Positions 56,640 to 64,000 of a stretch of DNA of 64,000 nt are shown in pieces. The notes under the pieces were generated by a model. It was not told the origin of the DNA and ran no database searches. It saw only the letters and a program-made list of their open reading frames with translations. Source of the DNA: CAWDZK01 sp963807005. Its GTDB lineage: Bacteria > Actinomycetota > Actinomycetes > JACCUZ01. Location: the NCBI GenBank assembly GCA_963807005.1, contig CAWDZK010000006.1, positions 310,001-374,000 on the forward strand. The letters are read 5' to 3'. Every line of letters starts with the position of its first letter. Positions within the stretch are counted from its first letter, which is position 1. The position numbers were made by a program, and so were the translations under genes.

Positions 56640-57476
56640 ATGAGCCTCCAGACCACGCTGAGGAAGCCGTTCACGACCGTCGACGACGGGCTCACCGGGC
56701 TCGGTGGCCAGCTGCGGTTCTACGCCCGGTCGATCGCCTGGAGCGGACGCACCGTGCGCCGGTACAAGAAGGAGGTCCTCCGGCTGCTGGCCGAGGTCAG
56801 CCTCGGCACCGGTGCGCTGTCGGTCATCGGCGGCACCGTGGGCGTGATCGCCTTCCTGGCCTTCTTCACCGGAACGGAGGTCGGTCTGCAGGGCTACTCC
56901 GCCCTCAACCAGCTCGGCTCCTCCGCCTTCACCGGGTTCGTGTCGGCGTACTTCAACACCAGGGAGATCGCGCCGCTGGTTGCCGGCCTGGCCCTGGCCG
57001 CCACCGTCGGCTGCGGCTTCACCGCGCAGCTGGGTGCGATGCGGATCAGCGAGGAGGTCGACGCCCTCGAGGTGATGGGCATCCCGAGCCTGCCGTTCCT
57101 CGTCACCACCCGCATGATCGCCGGCTTCGTCGCGGTGATCCCGCTGTACGTCCTCGGGCTGCTGTCGTCGTACGCGTCGACCCGGCTGATCGCGACCGGC
57201 TACTACGGCCAGTCCAAGGGGACCTACGACCACTACTTCCACCTGTTCCTGCCGCCGGGCGACGTGCTGTGGTCCTTCGGCAAGGTGATGGTCTTCGCGG
57301 TCGTGATCATCCTGATCCACTGCTATTACGGCTACACAGCGAGCGGCGGCCCGGCGGGGGTGGGCATCGCGGTCGGCAAGGCGGTCCGCACGTCGATCGT
57401 GGCCATCAACCTGGTGGACTTCTTCCTCAGCCTGGCGATCTGGGGCGCCACCACGACCGTCCGGCTGGCGGGGTAG
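56640..57476 (+). CDS. YrbE/MlaE-family permease B of the mce operon
   Basis: Second MlaE-type permease (278 aa). It shows AQLGAMRISEEVDALEVMGI in the coupling region and TTRMIAGFVAVIPLYVLGLL. An N-terminal soluble segment of about 45 residues precedes the first helix. It starts 10 bp after the first permease and mceA follows after 4 bp. Confidence 0.94.
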   Translation: MSLQTTLRKPFTTVDDGLTGLGGQLRFYARSIAWSGRTVRRYKKEVLRLLAEVSLGTGALSVIGGTVGVIAFLAFFTGTEVGLQGYSALNQLGSSAFTGFVSAYFNTREIAPLVAGLALAATVGCGFTAQLGAMRISEEVDALEVMGIPSLPFLVTTRMIAGFVAVIPLYVLGLLSSYASTRLIATGYYGQSKGTYDHYFHLFLPPGDVLWSFGKVMVFAVVIILIHCYYGYTASGGPAGVGIAVGKAVRTSIVAINLVDFFLSLAIWGATTTVRLAG

Positions 57477-57480
57477 CGCC

Positions 57481-58776
57481 GTGCTGATGAGGTCCCCGCG
57501 ACGCGGCGAGCTGGCCCAGGGCTTGCTCCTGCGGGTGTACGGCGTCGTGTTCCTCGTCGTGCTGGCATTGCTGGTCGCCCTCACGGTCGCCGTCTACGAC
57601 AAGGCCTTCGTCGACGTCGTGCACGTGACGCTGCAGGCGGACCGGGTGGGCAACCAGCTGGCTCCCCCGGCCGACGTCAAGCTGCGCGGCATGATCGTCG
57701 GCGAGGTTCGATCGGTCAGCAGTGACGGCAGGCGGGCAACGGTCGACCTGGCGCTGCAGCCGCGGACGGTGGGGCTGATCCCGGCCAACGTGACCGCGCG
57801 GCTGCTGCCCAAGACGCTCTTCGGCGAGAAGTTCGTCGACCTGCAGATCCCGGCCCGGCCGTCCCGGGCCCGCCTGTCCGAGGGCGACGTCATCACCCAG
57901 GACCGCACGTCGACGGCGATCGAGCTGGAGCGTGTCCTGGACAACCTGCTGCCCCTGCTCCGGACGATCAACCCGGGCAAGCTCAACGCCACCCTGAGCG
58001 CCCTCGCCACCGCGCTCGAGGGCCGGGGCAAGCGGCTGGGGGACAACCTCGAGCTGGTCGACGGCTACTTCACCCGGCTCAACCCCGAGCTGCCGACGAT
58101 CCAGAAGGATCTCGCCGGGCTCGCGGACGTGAGCACGATCTACGCCGAGGCCGCACCCGACCTGGTCCGGATGCTGCGCAACTTCGCGGTCACCGCCAGC
58201 ACCATCCGGGACAGGTCGCAGGCGTACGCCGGGTTCCTTGCCGGGACGGCCGGCTTCGCGACCACCACCCGGGCGCTGCTGGACGAGAACGGCGACCGGA
58301 TCATCCAGCTGGCCGCGGTCGGACGTCCGACCCTCGAGCTGCTGGCCAGGTACTCGCCGGAGTACCCGTGCCTGCTCCAGGGCCTGGCCCAGTCGAACGA
58401 CTTCATCGGGAAGACCTTCGCGAACGGCGAGCTGCACATCACCCTCGAGGTCACCAGGGCCCGGAGCGGCTACCGGCCGGGGGAGGAGCCGGCCTGGGGG
58501 GAGCACCGCGGGCCGCGGTGCTACGGCCTGCCCAACCCGCCGCGGCCCTGGCCGGGCAACAGGTTCCGCGACGGCACCAAGGGCGACGGGAGCGCGAGCC
58601 CGGTCCCGTCGTTCCTGCTCGACCCGCAGAGCGGCACGAGCGGCAGCCGCGAGGAGCAGGGCGTCGTCGACGCGCTCCTCGCGCCCCAGATGGGAGTCGC
58701 TGCGCGGGACGTGCCGGACGTCGCGACCCTGCTCTTCGGGCCGATGGCGCGCGGGACGGCGGTGGACCAGTCATGA
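57481..58776 (+). CDS. mceA: MCE-family protein A
   Basis: First of six MCE-domain proteins (431 aa). One N-terminal membrane anchor (about 13-38) precedes the MCE domain (about 40-125, with APPADVKLRGMIVGEVRSVS and LLPKTLFGEKFVDLQIP). An alpha-helical region follows that in known systems forms a tube for lipid passage. The last 90 residues are Pro/Gly/Ser-rich with a YGLPNPPRPWPG stretch. Letter assignment is by operon position. Confidence 0.93.
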   Translation: MLMRSPRRGELAQGLLLRVYGVVFLVVLALLVALTVAVYDKAFVDVVHVTLQADRVGNQLAPPADVKLRGMIVGEVRSVSSDGRRATVDLALQPRTVGLIPANVTARLLPKTLFGEKFVDLQIPARPSRARLSEGDVITQDRTSTAIELERVLDNLLPLLRTINPGKLNATLSALATALEGRGKRLGDNLELVDGYFTRLNPELPTIQKDLAGLADVSTIYAEAAPDLVRMLRNFAVTASTIRDRSQAYAGFLAGTAGFATTTRALLDENGDRIIQLAAVGRPTLELLARYSPEYPCLLQGLAQSNDFIGKTFANGELHITLEVTRARSGYRPGEEPAWGEHRGPRCYGLPNPPRPWPGNRFRDGTKGDGSASPVPSFLLDPQSGTSGSREEQGVVDALLAPQMGVAARDVPDVATLLFGPMARGTAVDQS

Positions 58777-59795
58777 GGACCACGTCGTCGTTGGTCAAGC
58801 TGCTCGTCTTCATCGTCGTCACGGTGCTCGCCACCGGCGTCCTGGCCGCGACCATCGGCAACATCAGGTTCGGCGGGTCGACCTCGTACCGCGCGCTGTT
58901 CACCGACGCGACCGGGCTGCTGAAGGGCGACGACGTGCGGATCGCCGGCGTGCGCGTCGGTGCGGTCGAGGGGGTCTCGGTGACCCGGCGAGGCGGGCGG
59001 TCCCTCGCGCTGGTGTCGTTCGACGTCAGCTCCGACCGCCCGATCGCCGACAGCGTGCTGGCCCAGATCCGGTACCGGAACCTGGTGGGCCAGCGGTACG
59101 TGGAGCTGTCCGAAGGCGCCGGCACCGGCCGTCGGCTGCGTGAGCACGACACCCTCCCGCTCCGCCAGACCCGTCCGGCGCTCGACCTCACGGTGCTCTT
59201 CAACGGGTTCAAGCCGCTGTTCGCGGCCCTGAACCCGGACGACGTCAACGCGTTCGCGATGGAGATCATCAAGACCCTCCAGGGCGAGGGCGGCACCATC
59301 GACTCGCTGCTGGGCCACACGGCGTCGCTGACGTCCACACTGGCCGACCGCGACGCCGTCATCGGACGCACGGTCGACAACCTCAACCAGGTGCTCGGAA
59401 CCGTGGACGCGCGGGACGACCAGCTGGACACGCTGATCGTCGAGCTGCAGCGGTTCGTCAGCGGGCTGGCCAAGGACCGCAAGGCGATCGGCGCCTCGCT
59501 GACCAACATCGCCGACCTGGCCGATGCCACCTCCCGGCTGGTGCAGCAGGGCCGGCCGGCCATCCGCACCGACGTCAGGCAGCTGGGCAAGGTCGCCGGC
59601 ACGCTCGACGACAACAAGAAGGTCGTCGACGGCGTGCTCGAACGGCTGCCGACCAAGCTGAACACGATCACCCGCACGGCGACGTACGGGTCCTGGTTCA
59701 ACTTCTACCTGTGCGACTTCGAGGGCCGGATCATCCTGTCCGACGTCACCGCCTTCACACCGAACTACCACTCCTCGGCAGCGAGGTGTGGATGA
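58773..59795 (+). CDS. mceB: MCE-family protein B
   Basis: MCE protein of 340 aa. N-terminal anchor (about 5-30), MCE domain with TDATGLLKGDDVRIAGVRVG and RYRNLVGQRYVELSEGAG, a helical region with FNGFKPLFAALNPDDVNAFA, typical of Mce B-type proteins, and a C-terminal WFNFYLCDFEG motif. ATG overlaps the mceA stop. The long open frame upstream lies inside mceA and is not used. Confidence 0.94.
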   Translation: MRTTSSLVKLLVFIVVTVLATGVLAATIGNIRFGGSTSYRALFTDATGLLKGDDVRIAGVRVGAVEGVSVTRRGGRSLALVSFDVSSDRPIADSVLAQIRYRNLVGQRYVELSEGAGTGRRLREHDTLPLRQTRPALDLTVLFNGFKPLFAALNPDDVNAFAMEIIKTLQGEGGTIDSLLGHTASLTSTLADRDAVIGRTVDNLNQVLGTVDARDDQLDTLIVELQRFVSGLAKDRKAIGASLTNIADLADATSRLVQQGRPAIRTDVRQLGKVAGTLDDNKKVVDGVLERLPTKLNTITRTATYGSWFNFYLCDFEGRIILSDVTAFTPNYHSSAARCG

Positions 59796-60796
59796 TGATG
59801 CTCCAGCGACGTCCCAGGCGCCGGCGGGGGAGCGGCATCCCGTTCCGCGAGCGCAACCCGGTGGTGATCGGCGGTGTCGGGCTGGCCGTCATCGCGGCGA
59901 TGCTGCTGCTGGCGTTCAACATCGACTCCCTGCCGCTGCTGGCCGGCCGGTCCTACGCCGCCGCGCTGTCCGAGGCCGGCGGGCTGAAGAGCGGTGACGA
60001 CGTCCGGATCGCCGGGGTCAAGGTCGGCAAGGTGACGTCGGTGGACCTCGACGGCGACCACGTGCGGGTCGACTTCCGGGTGGGCCGGTCCACCGCGCTC
60101 GGCCGCAGGACGTCGGCGAGCGTGCGGATCAAGACGATCCTCGGGCAGAAGTTCCTGGCTCTCGACCCGGCCGGCGGCGGGGAGCTGCGCCAGATCCCGC
60201 TCTCGAGGACCACTCCCGCCTACGACGTGGTGGAGGCATTCAGCGACCTCGCGACGACCACCGGGTCGATCGACACCGACCAGCTGGCCGCCGCCCTGGA
60301 CACCGTGGCGACCACGTTCCGCGACTCGCCCGAGGAGGTGCGCGCGGCCGTCGACGGCCTGGGCCGGCTCTCCCGCACCATCGCGTCGCGGGACCAGCAG
60401 ATCCGCCGGCTGCTCGAGCACGCCGACGGTGTCACCGGCGTGCTGGCCGCCCGGAACAAGGAGCTCGTCGCCCTGCTGTCCGACGGAGACCTCCTGCTCC
60501 AGGAGCTGCGCGCCCGACGGGCCGACATCCACACGCTGCTGGTGAGCACGGTGACCCTCTCCGACCAGCTCACCGGGCTGGTGCGCGACAACCGGGCGGC
60601 CATCCGCCCGGCGCTGGAGAACCTCAAGAACGTGCTGGCGACCCTGCGCGCCAACCAGGACAACCTCGACCGCAGCATCCGGCTGCTGGCGCCGTTCGTC
60701 CGGGTGTTCGCGAACACGACCGGGAACGGCCGCTGGTTCGACACCTACATCCAGAACATCGTGCCCTTCCCCGGCGGTCCCGGGAGTGCCACGTGA
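59792..60796 (+). CDS. mceC: MCE-family protein C
   Basis: MCE protein of 334 aa. A basic N-terminus (RRPRRRRGSGIPFRERNP) leads into one anchor helix, then the MCE domain with SEAGGLKSGDDVRIAGVKVG and RIKTILGQKFLALDPAGG. Three ATG codons follow one another at 59792-59800; the first overlaps the mceB stop (ATGA) and is chosen. The C-terminal part ends in GRWFDTYIQNIVPF. Confidence 0.93.
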   Translation: MMMLQRRPRRRRGSGIPFRERNPVVIGGVGLAVIAAMLLLAFNIDSLPLLAGRSYAAALSEAGGLKSGDDVRIAGVKVGKVTSVDLDGDHVRVDFRVGRSTALGRRTSASVRIKTILGQKFLALDPAGGGELRQIPLSRTTPAYDVVEAFSDLATTTGSIDTDQLAAALDTVATTFRDSPEEVRAAVDGLGRLSRTIASRDQQIRRLLEHADGVTGVLAARNKELVALLSDGDLLLQELRARRADIHTLLVSTVTLSDQLTGLVRDNRAAIRPALENLKNVLATLRANQDNLDRSIRLLAPFVRVFANTTGNGRWFDTYIQNIVPFPGGPGSAT

Positions 60797-61914
60797 GCCG
60801 CCGGACGGTCGTCGCGGGCGGCCTGGTCCTGGCGTTGCTGGCCGGGCTGGCCGTCGTGCTCTGGCCGGGCGGCGGCAGCCGGCACCTGCGCGCCGAGTTC
60901 GTCCGGGCGGTCGGCCTCTACCCGGGGTCCGACGTGCGGATCCTCGGGGTGAAGGTGGGCGAGGTCACCTCGGTCCGACCGGCCGGGGACCGGGTCGTCG
61001 TCGACATGGCCTACGACGACAGGTACTCGGTGCCGGCCGACGCGAAGGCTGTCGTGGTCGCCCCCTCGGTCGTCAGTGACCGCTACGTCCAGCTGACCCC
61101 GGTCTACCGTCGCGGTCCGAAGCTCGCGGACGGCGCACGGATCGCGCTGGGGAGGACCGCCGTGCCGGTCGAGCTGGACCGGATCTTCGCCAGCCTCGAC
61201 GACCTCGACGTCGCCCTCGGGCCGCAGGGCGCCAACCGCACCGGCGCCCTCTCGCGGCTGCTGGCCGTGGGAGCGGACAACCTGGACGGTCAGGGGCGCG
61301 CCATCAACCGGACGGTCACCGACTTCTCGAAGGCGCTGCACACGCTGTCGGCCAACCGGGAGGACCTGTTCGGCTCCGTGCGGAACCTGCAGGTCTTCAC
61401 GGCCGCTCTGGCGGGCAGCGACAGCCAGGTCCGGGCCTTCAACACCGACCTCGCCAGCGTCGCCGACCAGCTGGCGGGGGAGCGGGCCGAGCTGGCGCTC
61501 GCGCTGAAGAACCTCGCCGTGGCGCTCGGCGAGGTCGCCTCGTTCGTCAAGGACAACCGGGAGAACCTCACCACGGACATCGCCGGCCTGGCCGACATCA
61601 CCGGAGTGCTGGCCAAGCAGAAGGACGCCCTCGCCGAGGTCCTGGATGCCGCCCCGGTCGCGCTGTCGAACCTGCAGAACGCCTACAACCCGGCCTCCGG
61701 CACGCTCGACACCCGGGACAACGCGGAGCAGGCCGAGGACCCCGGCGCCTACCTGTGCTCGCTGCTCACGTCGCTGGGCCAGCCGAAGCGGGTCTGCGAC
61801 CAGATCGACAAGGTGCTGGCGCACCAGCAGCTCCCGGAGCCGGGTCAGCCGCTGCCCGGCTCCGGCGGTGCGCCGGACCTGACCCTCGGCGGCATCCTGG
61901 GGAGCCCACGATGA
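60793..61914 (+). CDS. mceD: MCE-family protein D
   Basis: MCE protein of 373 aa: short anchor helix (about 5-25), MCE domain with FVRAVGLYPGSDVRILGVKV and APSVVSDRYVQLTPVYRRG, then a long helical region with coiled-coil character (about 150-310). GTG overlaps the mceC stop by 4 bp. The tail is Pro/Gly-rich. Confidence 0.93.
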   Translation: MSRRTVVAGGLVLALLAGLAVVLWPGGGSRHLRAEFVRAVGLYPGSDVRILGVKVGEVTSVRPAGDRVVVDMAYDDRYSVPADAKAVVVAPSVVSDRYVQLTPVYRRGPKLADGARIALGRTAVPVELDRIFASLDDLDVALGPQGANRTGALSRLLAVGADNLDGQGRAINRTVTDFSKALHTLSANREDLFGSVRNLQVFTAALAGSDSQVRAFNTDLASVADQLAGERAELALALKNLAVALGEVASFVKDNRENLTTDIAGLADITGVLAKQKDALAEVLDAAPVALSNLQNAYNPASGTLDTRDNAEQAEDPGAYLCSLLTSLGQPKRVCDQIDKVLAHQQLPEPGQPLPGSGGAPDLTLGGILGSPR

Positions 61915-63188
61915 GGGCGGTCGTGGGGCGGCCGGGCCCGGCCGCGACGGCGGCCGCGGCCGGTGTGCTCGCCCTGGTCCTGTCCGGCTGCCAGGGCGTC
62001 TACGACCTCCCGTTGCCCGGCGGTGCGGCCACCGGAAGCGACGCCTACCGGGTCACCGTCGAGTTCGCCGACGTCCTCGACCTGGTCCCGCAGTCCGCCG
62101 TGAAGGTCAACGACGTGACCGTCGGGGCCGTCGACTCGGTGCGGCTCGAGGGCTGGCACGCCGAGGTGACGCTGCGGCTGCGCCGGTCGGTCCGGCTGCC
62201 GGACAACGCGAACGCCGAGCTGCGCCAGACCAGCCTGCTCGGCGAGAAGTTCGTCTCGCTCTCCCCGCCGCGCGACCAGGCTCCGCGCGGCCGGCTGGGT
62301 GACGGCGACGTGATCCCGCTGGCCCGCTCGGGCCGCAACCCGGAGGTCGAGGAAGTGCTCTCCGCGCTGTCCCTGGTCCTCAACGGGGGTGGGGTCGCGC
62401 AGCTCAAGACGATCAACGTCGAGCTCACCCGGGCCATGCGCGGGCACGAGGAGGACATCAAGGGTGCGGTGCAGCAGCTGGACACCTTCATCGGCGGCCT
62501 GGACCAGCGCAAGGCCGATGTCGTCCGGGCCCTTGACGGGCTGGACCGCCTCAGCGCCCGGCTCGCCGCGCAGAAGGGCAAGATCGCGACGGCGATCGAC
62601 GACCTCGGCCCCGGGCTGAAGGTGCTGGCGGACCAGCGGGCCCAGCTCACGAAGATGCTCACAGCCCTGTCCGACCTCGGTCGGGTCGGCACCCGGGTGG
62701 TCAACGCCAGCCGCGCCGACACGGTCGCCAACCTGCGAGCGCTCGCGCCGATACTCACGAAGCTGACCGAGGCCGGCGACAACCTGCCGAAGGCACTCGA
62801 GATGGCCTTCACCTACCCGTTCCCGCAGGCGGCGACCGGAGCCGTCCAGGGCGACTACACCAACCTGCGCATCACGGCCGACCTCGACCTGCGCACCATC
62901 CTGTCCAACCTCGACGACGGGAAGGGCCCGCGGCCGCCCAGCCTGCCGCCGCTCCCCACCTCCGTCCCGTCCGGCCTCCCGACCGGCCTGCCCACCGGCC
63001 TCCCGACGGGGCTGCCGACCCCTGGGACGACGTCGCTGCCCGTGCCCACGCCGCCGCTGCCCGGTGGCGGCAGCACCGGTGGTGGTCCGATCTGCACGGC
63101 CGGCGTCTGCATCGGCGCCGCGCGGCCGAGTGCGTCCGGGGCGTACGACACGAACCTGGCCCGGCTGATGATGGGCGGGCTGTCGTGA
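61911..63188 (+). CDS. mceE: MCE-family lipoprotein E
   Basis: MCE protein of 425 aa and the only lipoprotein of the set, as usual for MceE (LprK-like). A signal peptide ends in the lipobox LVLSGC near residue 27. The MCE domain has RVTVEFADVLDLVPQSAVKV and ELRQTSLLGEKFVSLSPPRD, then a helical tube segment. The C-terminal 90 residues hold a GLPT tandem repeat (GLPTGLPTGLPTGLPTP), a Gly/Ser linker and two cysteines (CTAGVC). ATG overlaps the mceD stop. Confidence 0.93.
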   Translation: MRAVVGRPGPAATAAAAGVLALVLSGCQGVYDLPLPGGAATGSDAYRVTVEFADVLDLVPQSAVKVNDVTVGAVDSVRLEGWHAEVTLRLRRSVRLPDNANAELRQTSLLGEKFVSLSPPRDQAPRGRLGDGDVIPLARSGRNPEVEEVLSALSLVLNGGGVAQLKTINVELTRAMRGHEEDIKGAVQQLDTFIGGLDQRKADVVRALDGLDRLSARLAAQKGKIATAIDDLGPGLKVLADQRAQLTKMLTALSDLGRVGTRVVNASRADTVANLRALAPILTKLTEAGDNLPKALEMAFTYPFPQAATGAVQGDYTNLRITADLDLRTILSNLDDGKGPRPPSLPPLPTSVPSGLPTGLPTGLPTGLPTPGTTSLPVPTPPLPGGGSTGGGPICTAGVCIGAARPSASGAYDTNLARLMMGGLS

Positions 63189-64000
63189 TCCGTCGAGGCG
63201 TACAGGTCCAGCTGGTCGTCTTCCTCGCGATCACCGTCGTGGGGCTGAGCTTCGTCAGCGCGCGGTACGTCGGGCTGGGCAACCTGCTGCTCGGCTCCGG
63301 CTACGTGGTCACCGCCGACTTCCCCGAGTCGGGCGGCATCTTCGAGAACGCCGAGGTCACCTACCGCGGGGTCGCGATCGGCCGCGTCGACCGGCTCCGG
63401 CTGGCCCGCGACGGCGTGCACGTCGACCTGCGGATCGACTCGGGGACCAAGGTTCCCCGGGACACGGTCGCGGTCGTCGAGAACCGCTCCGCGGTGGGGG
63501 AGCAGTACGTCGACCTCCAGCCACGCGCCCACGGCGGCCCGTTCCTCAGCGACGGGGACCGGGTCTCCGGGCCCGGCAACAGGACCCCGCTGCACACGGA
63601 GACCTTGCTGCTGAACCTCAACCGGCTGGTGACCTCCGTCGACAAGGCCGACCTCGTGACGGTCATCGACGAGCTCGGCGCCGCCTTCGCCGGCACCGGG
63701 CCGGACCTGCAGCGACTGCTCGACTCCGGTGACGCGCTGACCCGGGCGGCGACCGACAACCTCGAGCCGACCATCCGGCTGATCCGGGACGGCCGGACCG
63801 TGCTCGACACCCAACGCGACTCCGGCTCGGCCATCCAGAGCTTCTCGACCGACCTCGCGGACCTGAGCCAGACGCTGCGCAGCAGCGACGGTGACCTCCG
63901 TGCCGTCCTGGACAACGGGGTGGTCGCCTCGACCGAGCTGCAGGACCTGATCCGCACCAACCGGGCGGACATCTCCGCGCTCCTGGCGAACCTGCTCACG
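63185..64000 (+). CDS. mceF: MCE-family protein F (5' part, runs off the window)
   Basis: Start of the sixth MCE protein; 272 codons are visible and no stop occurs before the window end. The GTG overlaps the mceE stop. An anchor helix (LVVFLAITVVGLSFVSARYV) is followed by the MCE domain with ADFPESGGIFENAEVTYRGV and VVENRSAVGEQYVDLQP, and a helical region rich in L-heptads. The operon probably continues beyond the window with Mce-associated membrane proteins. Confidence 0.93.
   Translation, partial: MIRRGVQVQLVVFLAITVVGLSFVSARYVGLGNLLLGSGYVVTADFPESGGIFENAEVTYRGVAIGRVDRLRLARDGVHVDLRIDSGTKVPRDTVAVVENRSAVGEQYVDLQPRAHGGPFLSDGDRVSGPGNRTPLHTETLLLNLNRLVTSVDKADLVTVIDELGAAFAGTGPDLQRLLDSGDALTRAATDNLEPTIRLIRDGRTVLDTQRDSGSAIQSFSTDLADLSQTLRSSDGDLRAVLDNGVVASTELQDLIRTNRADISALLANLLT

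Noticed and set aside
62950..63030. GC-rich tandem DNA repeat near the mceE 3' end
   Set aside because: It encodes GLPT repeats in frame within the C-terminal linker of MceE and is not an independent element.
1..64000. Insertion sequences, prophage, CRISPR arrays, rRNA genes or an integrated island
   Set aside because: No transposase, integrase, phage or Cas genes are seen, no regular repeat-spacer pattern, and no tRNA-flanking direct repeats were noticed. Base composition looks uniform by eye.

Overview
The window is chromosomal DNA from a very GC-rich actinobacterium (Actinomycetota). The evidence is many GTG starts, strong third-position GC bias, 4-bp ATGA/GTGA gene overlaps, a DUF664 (mycothiol-type) DinB protein, a complete canonical nuo operon end, a WYL regulator, UPF0336/MaoC HadAB-like genes next to murB, and a YrbE/Mce lipid importer. 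I cannot name the genus. No insertion sequence, phage gene, CRISPR array or rRNA gene is visible; this is core chromosome with a few accessory and decaying genes.

Layout: 1-11087 holds the 3' part of a canonical complex I operon (nuoF partial, then G to N), followed by a polyprenyl diphosphate synthase, probably for the menaquinone tail. 12232-14191 is a small DinB / WYL regulator / DUF1905 group sharing an operator-like palindrome. 14199-17630 is a four-gene ABC-2 export operon (two ATPases, two permeases). 17640-20423 is an RsbQ / PAS-GAF-PP2C phosphatase / STAS partner-switching operon. 20590-23635 carries OsmC, a fused LLM-oxidoreductase relic, a class V aminotransferase and a RarD-type transporter. 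23632-26603 encodes a two-subunit 2-oxoacid:ferredoxin oxidoreductase (KorAB).

26846-35602 is a second nuo cluster in the order A-B-C-H-I-J-K-L-M-N. It has no nuoD, E, F or G and diverges from korAB, which suggests a ferredoxin-fed membrane complex. Its nuoL copy has an apparent one-base frameshift near its 5' end. HtpX, a polytopic GT-C-like membrane protein, a beta-clamp-like relic and a YajQ-family protein follow.

39005-43807 holds a secreted protein, a cupin, and a PspC-containing sensor kinase with its response regulator, divergent from a PspC/LiaF-like membrane protein. 43870-44593 is tRNA-Tyr, tRNA-Thr, tRNA-Met and rpmG. 45035-46934 is the HadA/HadB-like dehydratase pair and murB. 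An adenosine deaminase and an aspartate aminotransferase run the other way. 49597-54581 is the information-processing block: tRNA-Trp, secE, nusG, rplK, rplA, a secreted lipoprotein-like gene, the L10 leader, rplJ and rplL, closed by a strong hairpin terminator. 54828-64000 is an mce operon: its own ATPase, two YrbE permeases, and MceA to MceF (F runs off the end).

The most notable signals are the NuoD/E/F/G-less complex I variant beside KorAB, the twin 9-5-9 palindromes around the WYL regulator, the RsbQ-type stress module in an actinobacterium, three tandem 11-bp repeats in front of the PspC two-component system, several long near-perfect intergenic hairpins, and a recurring TANNNT-N6-start pattern that points to leaderless transcripts.
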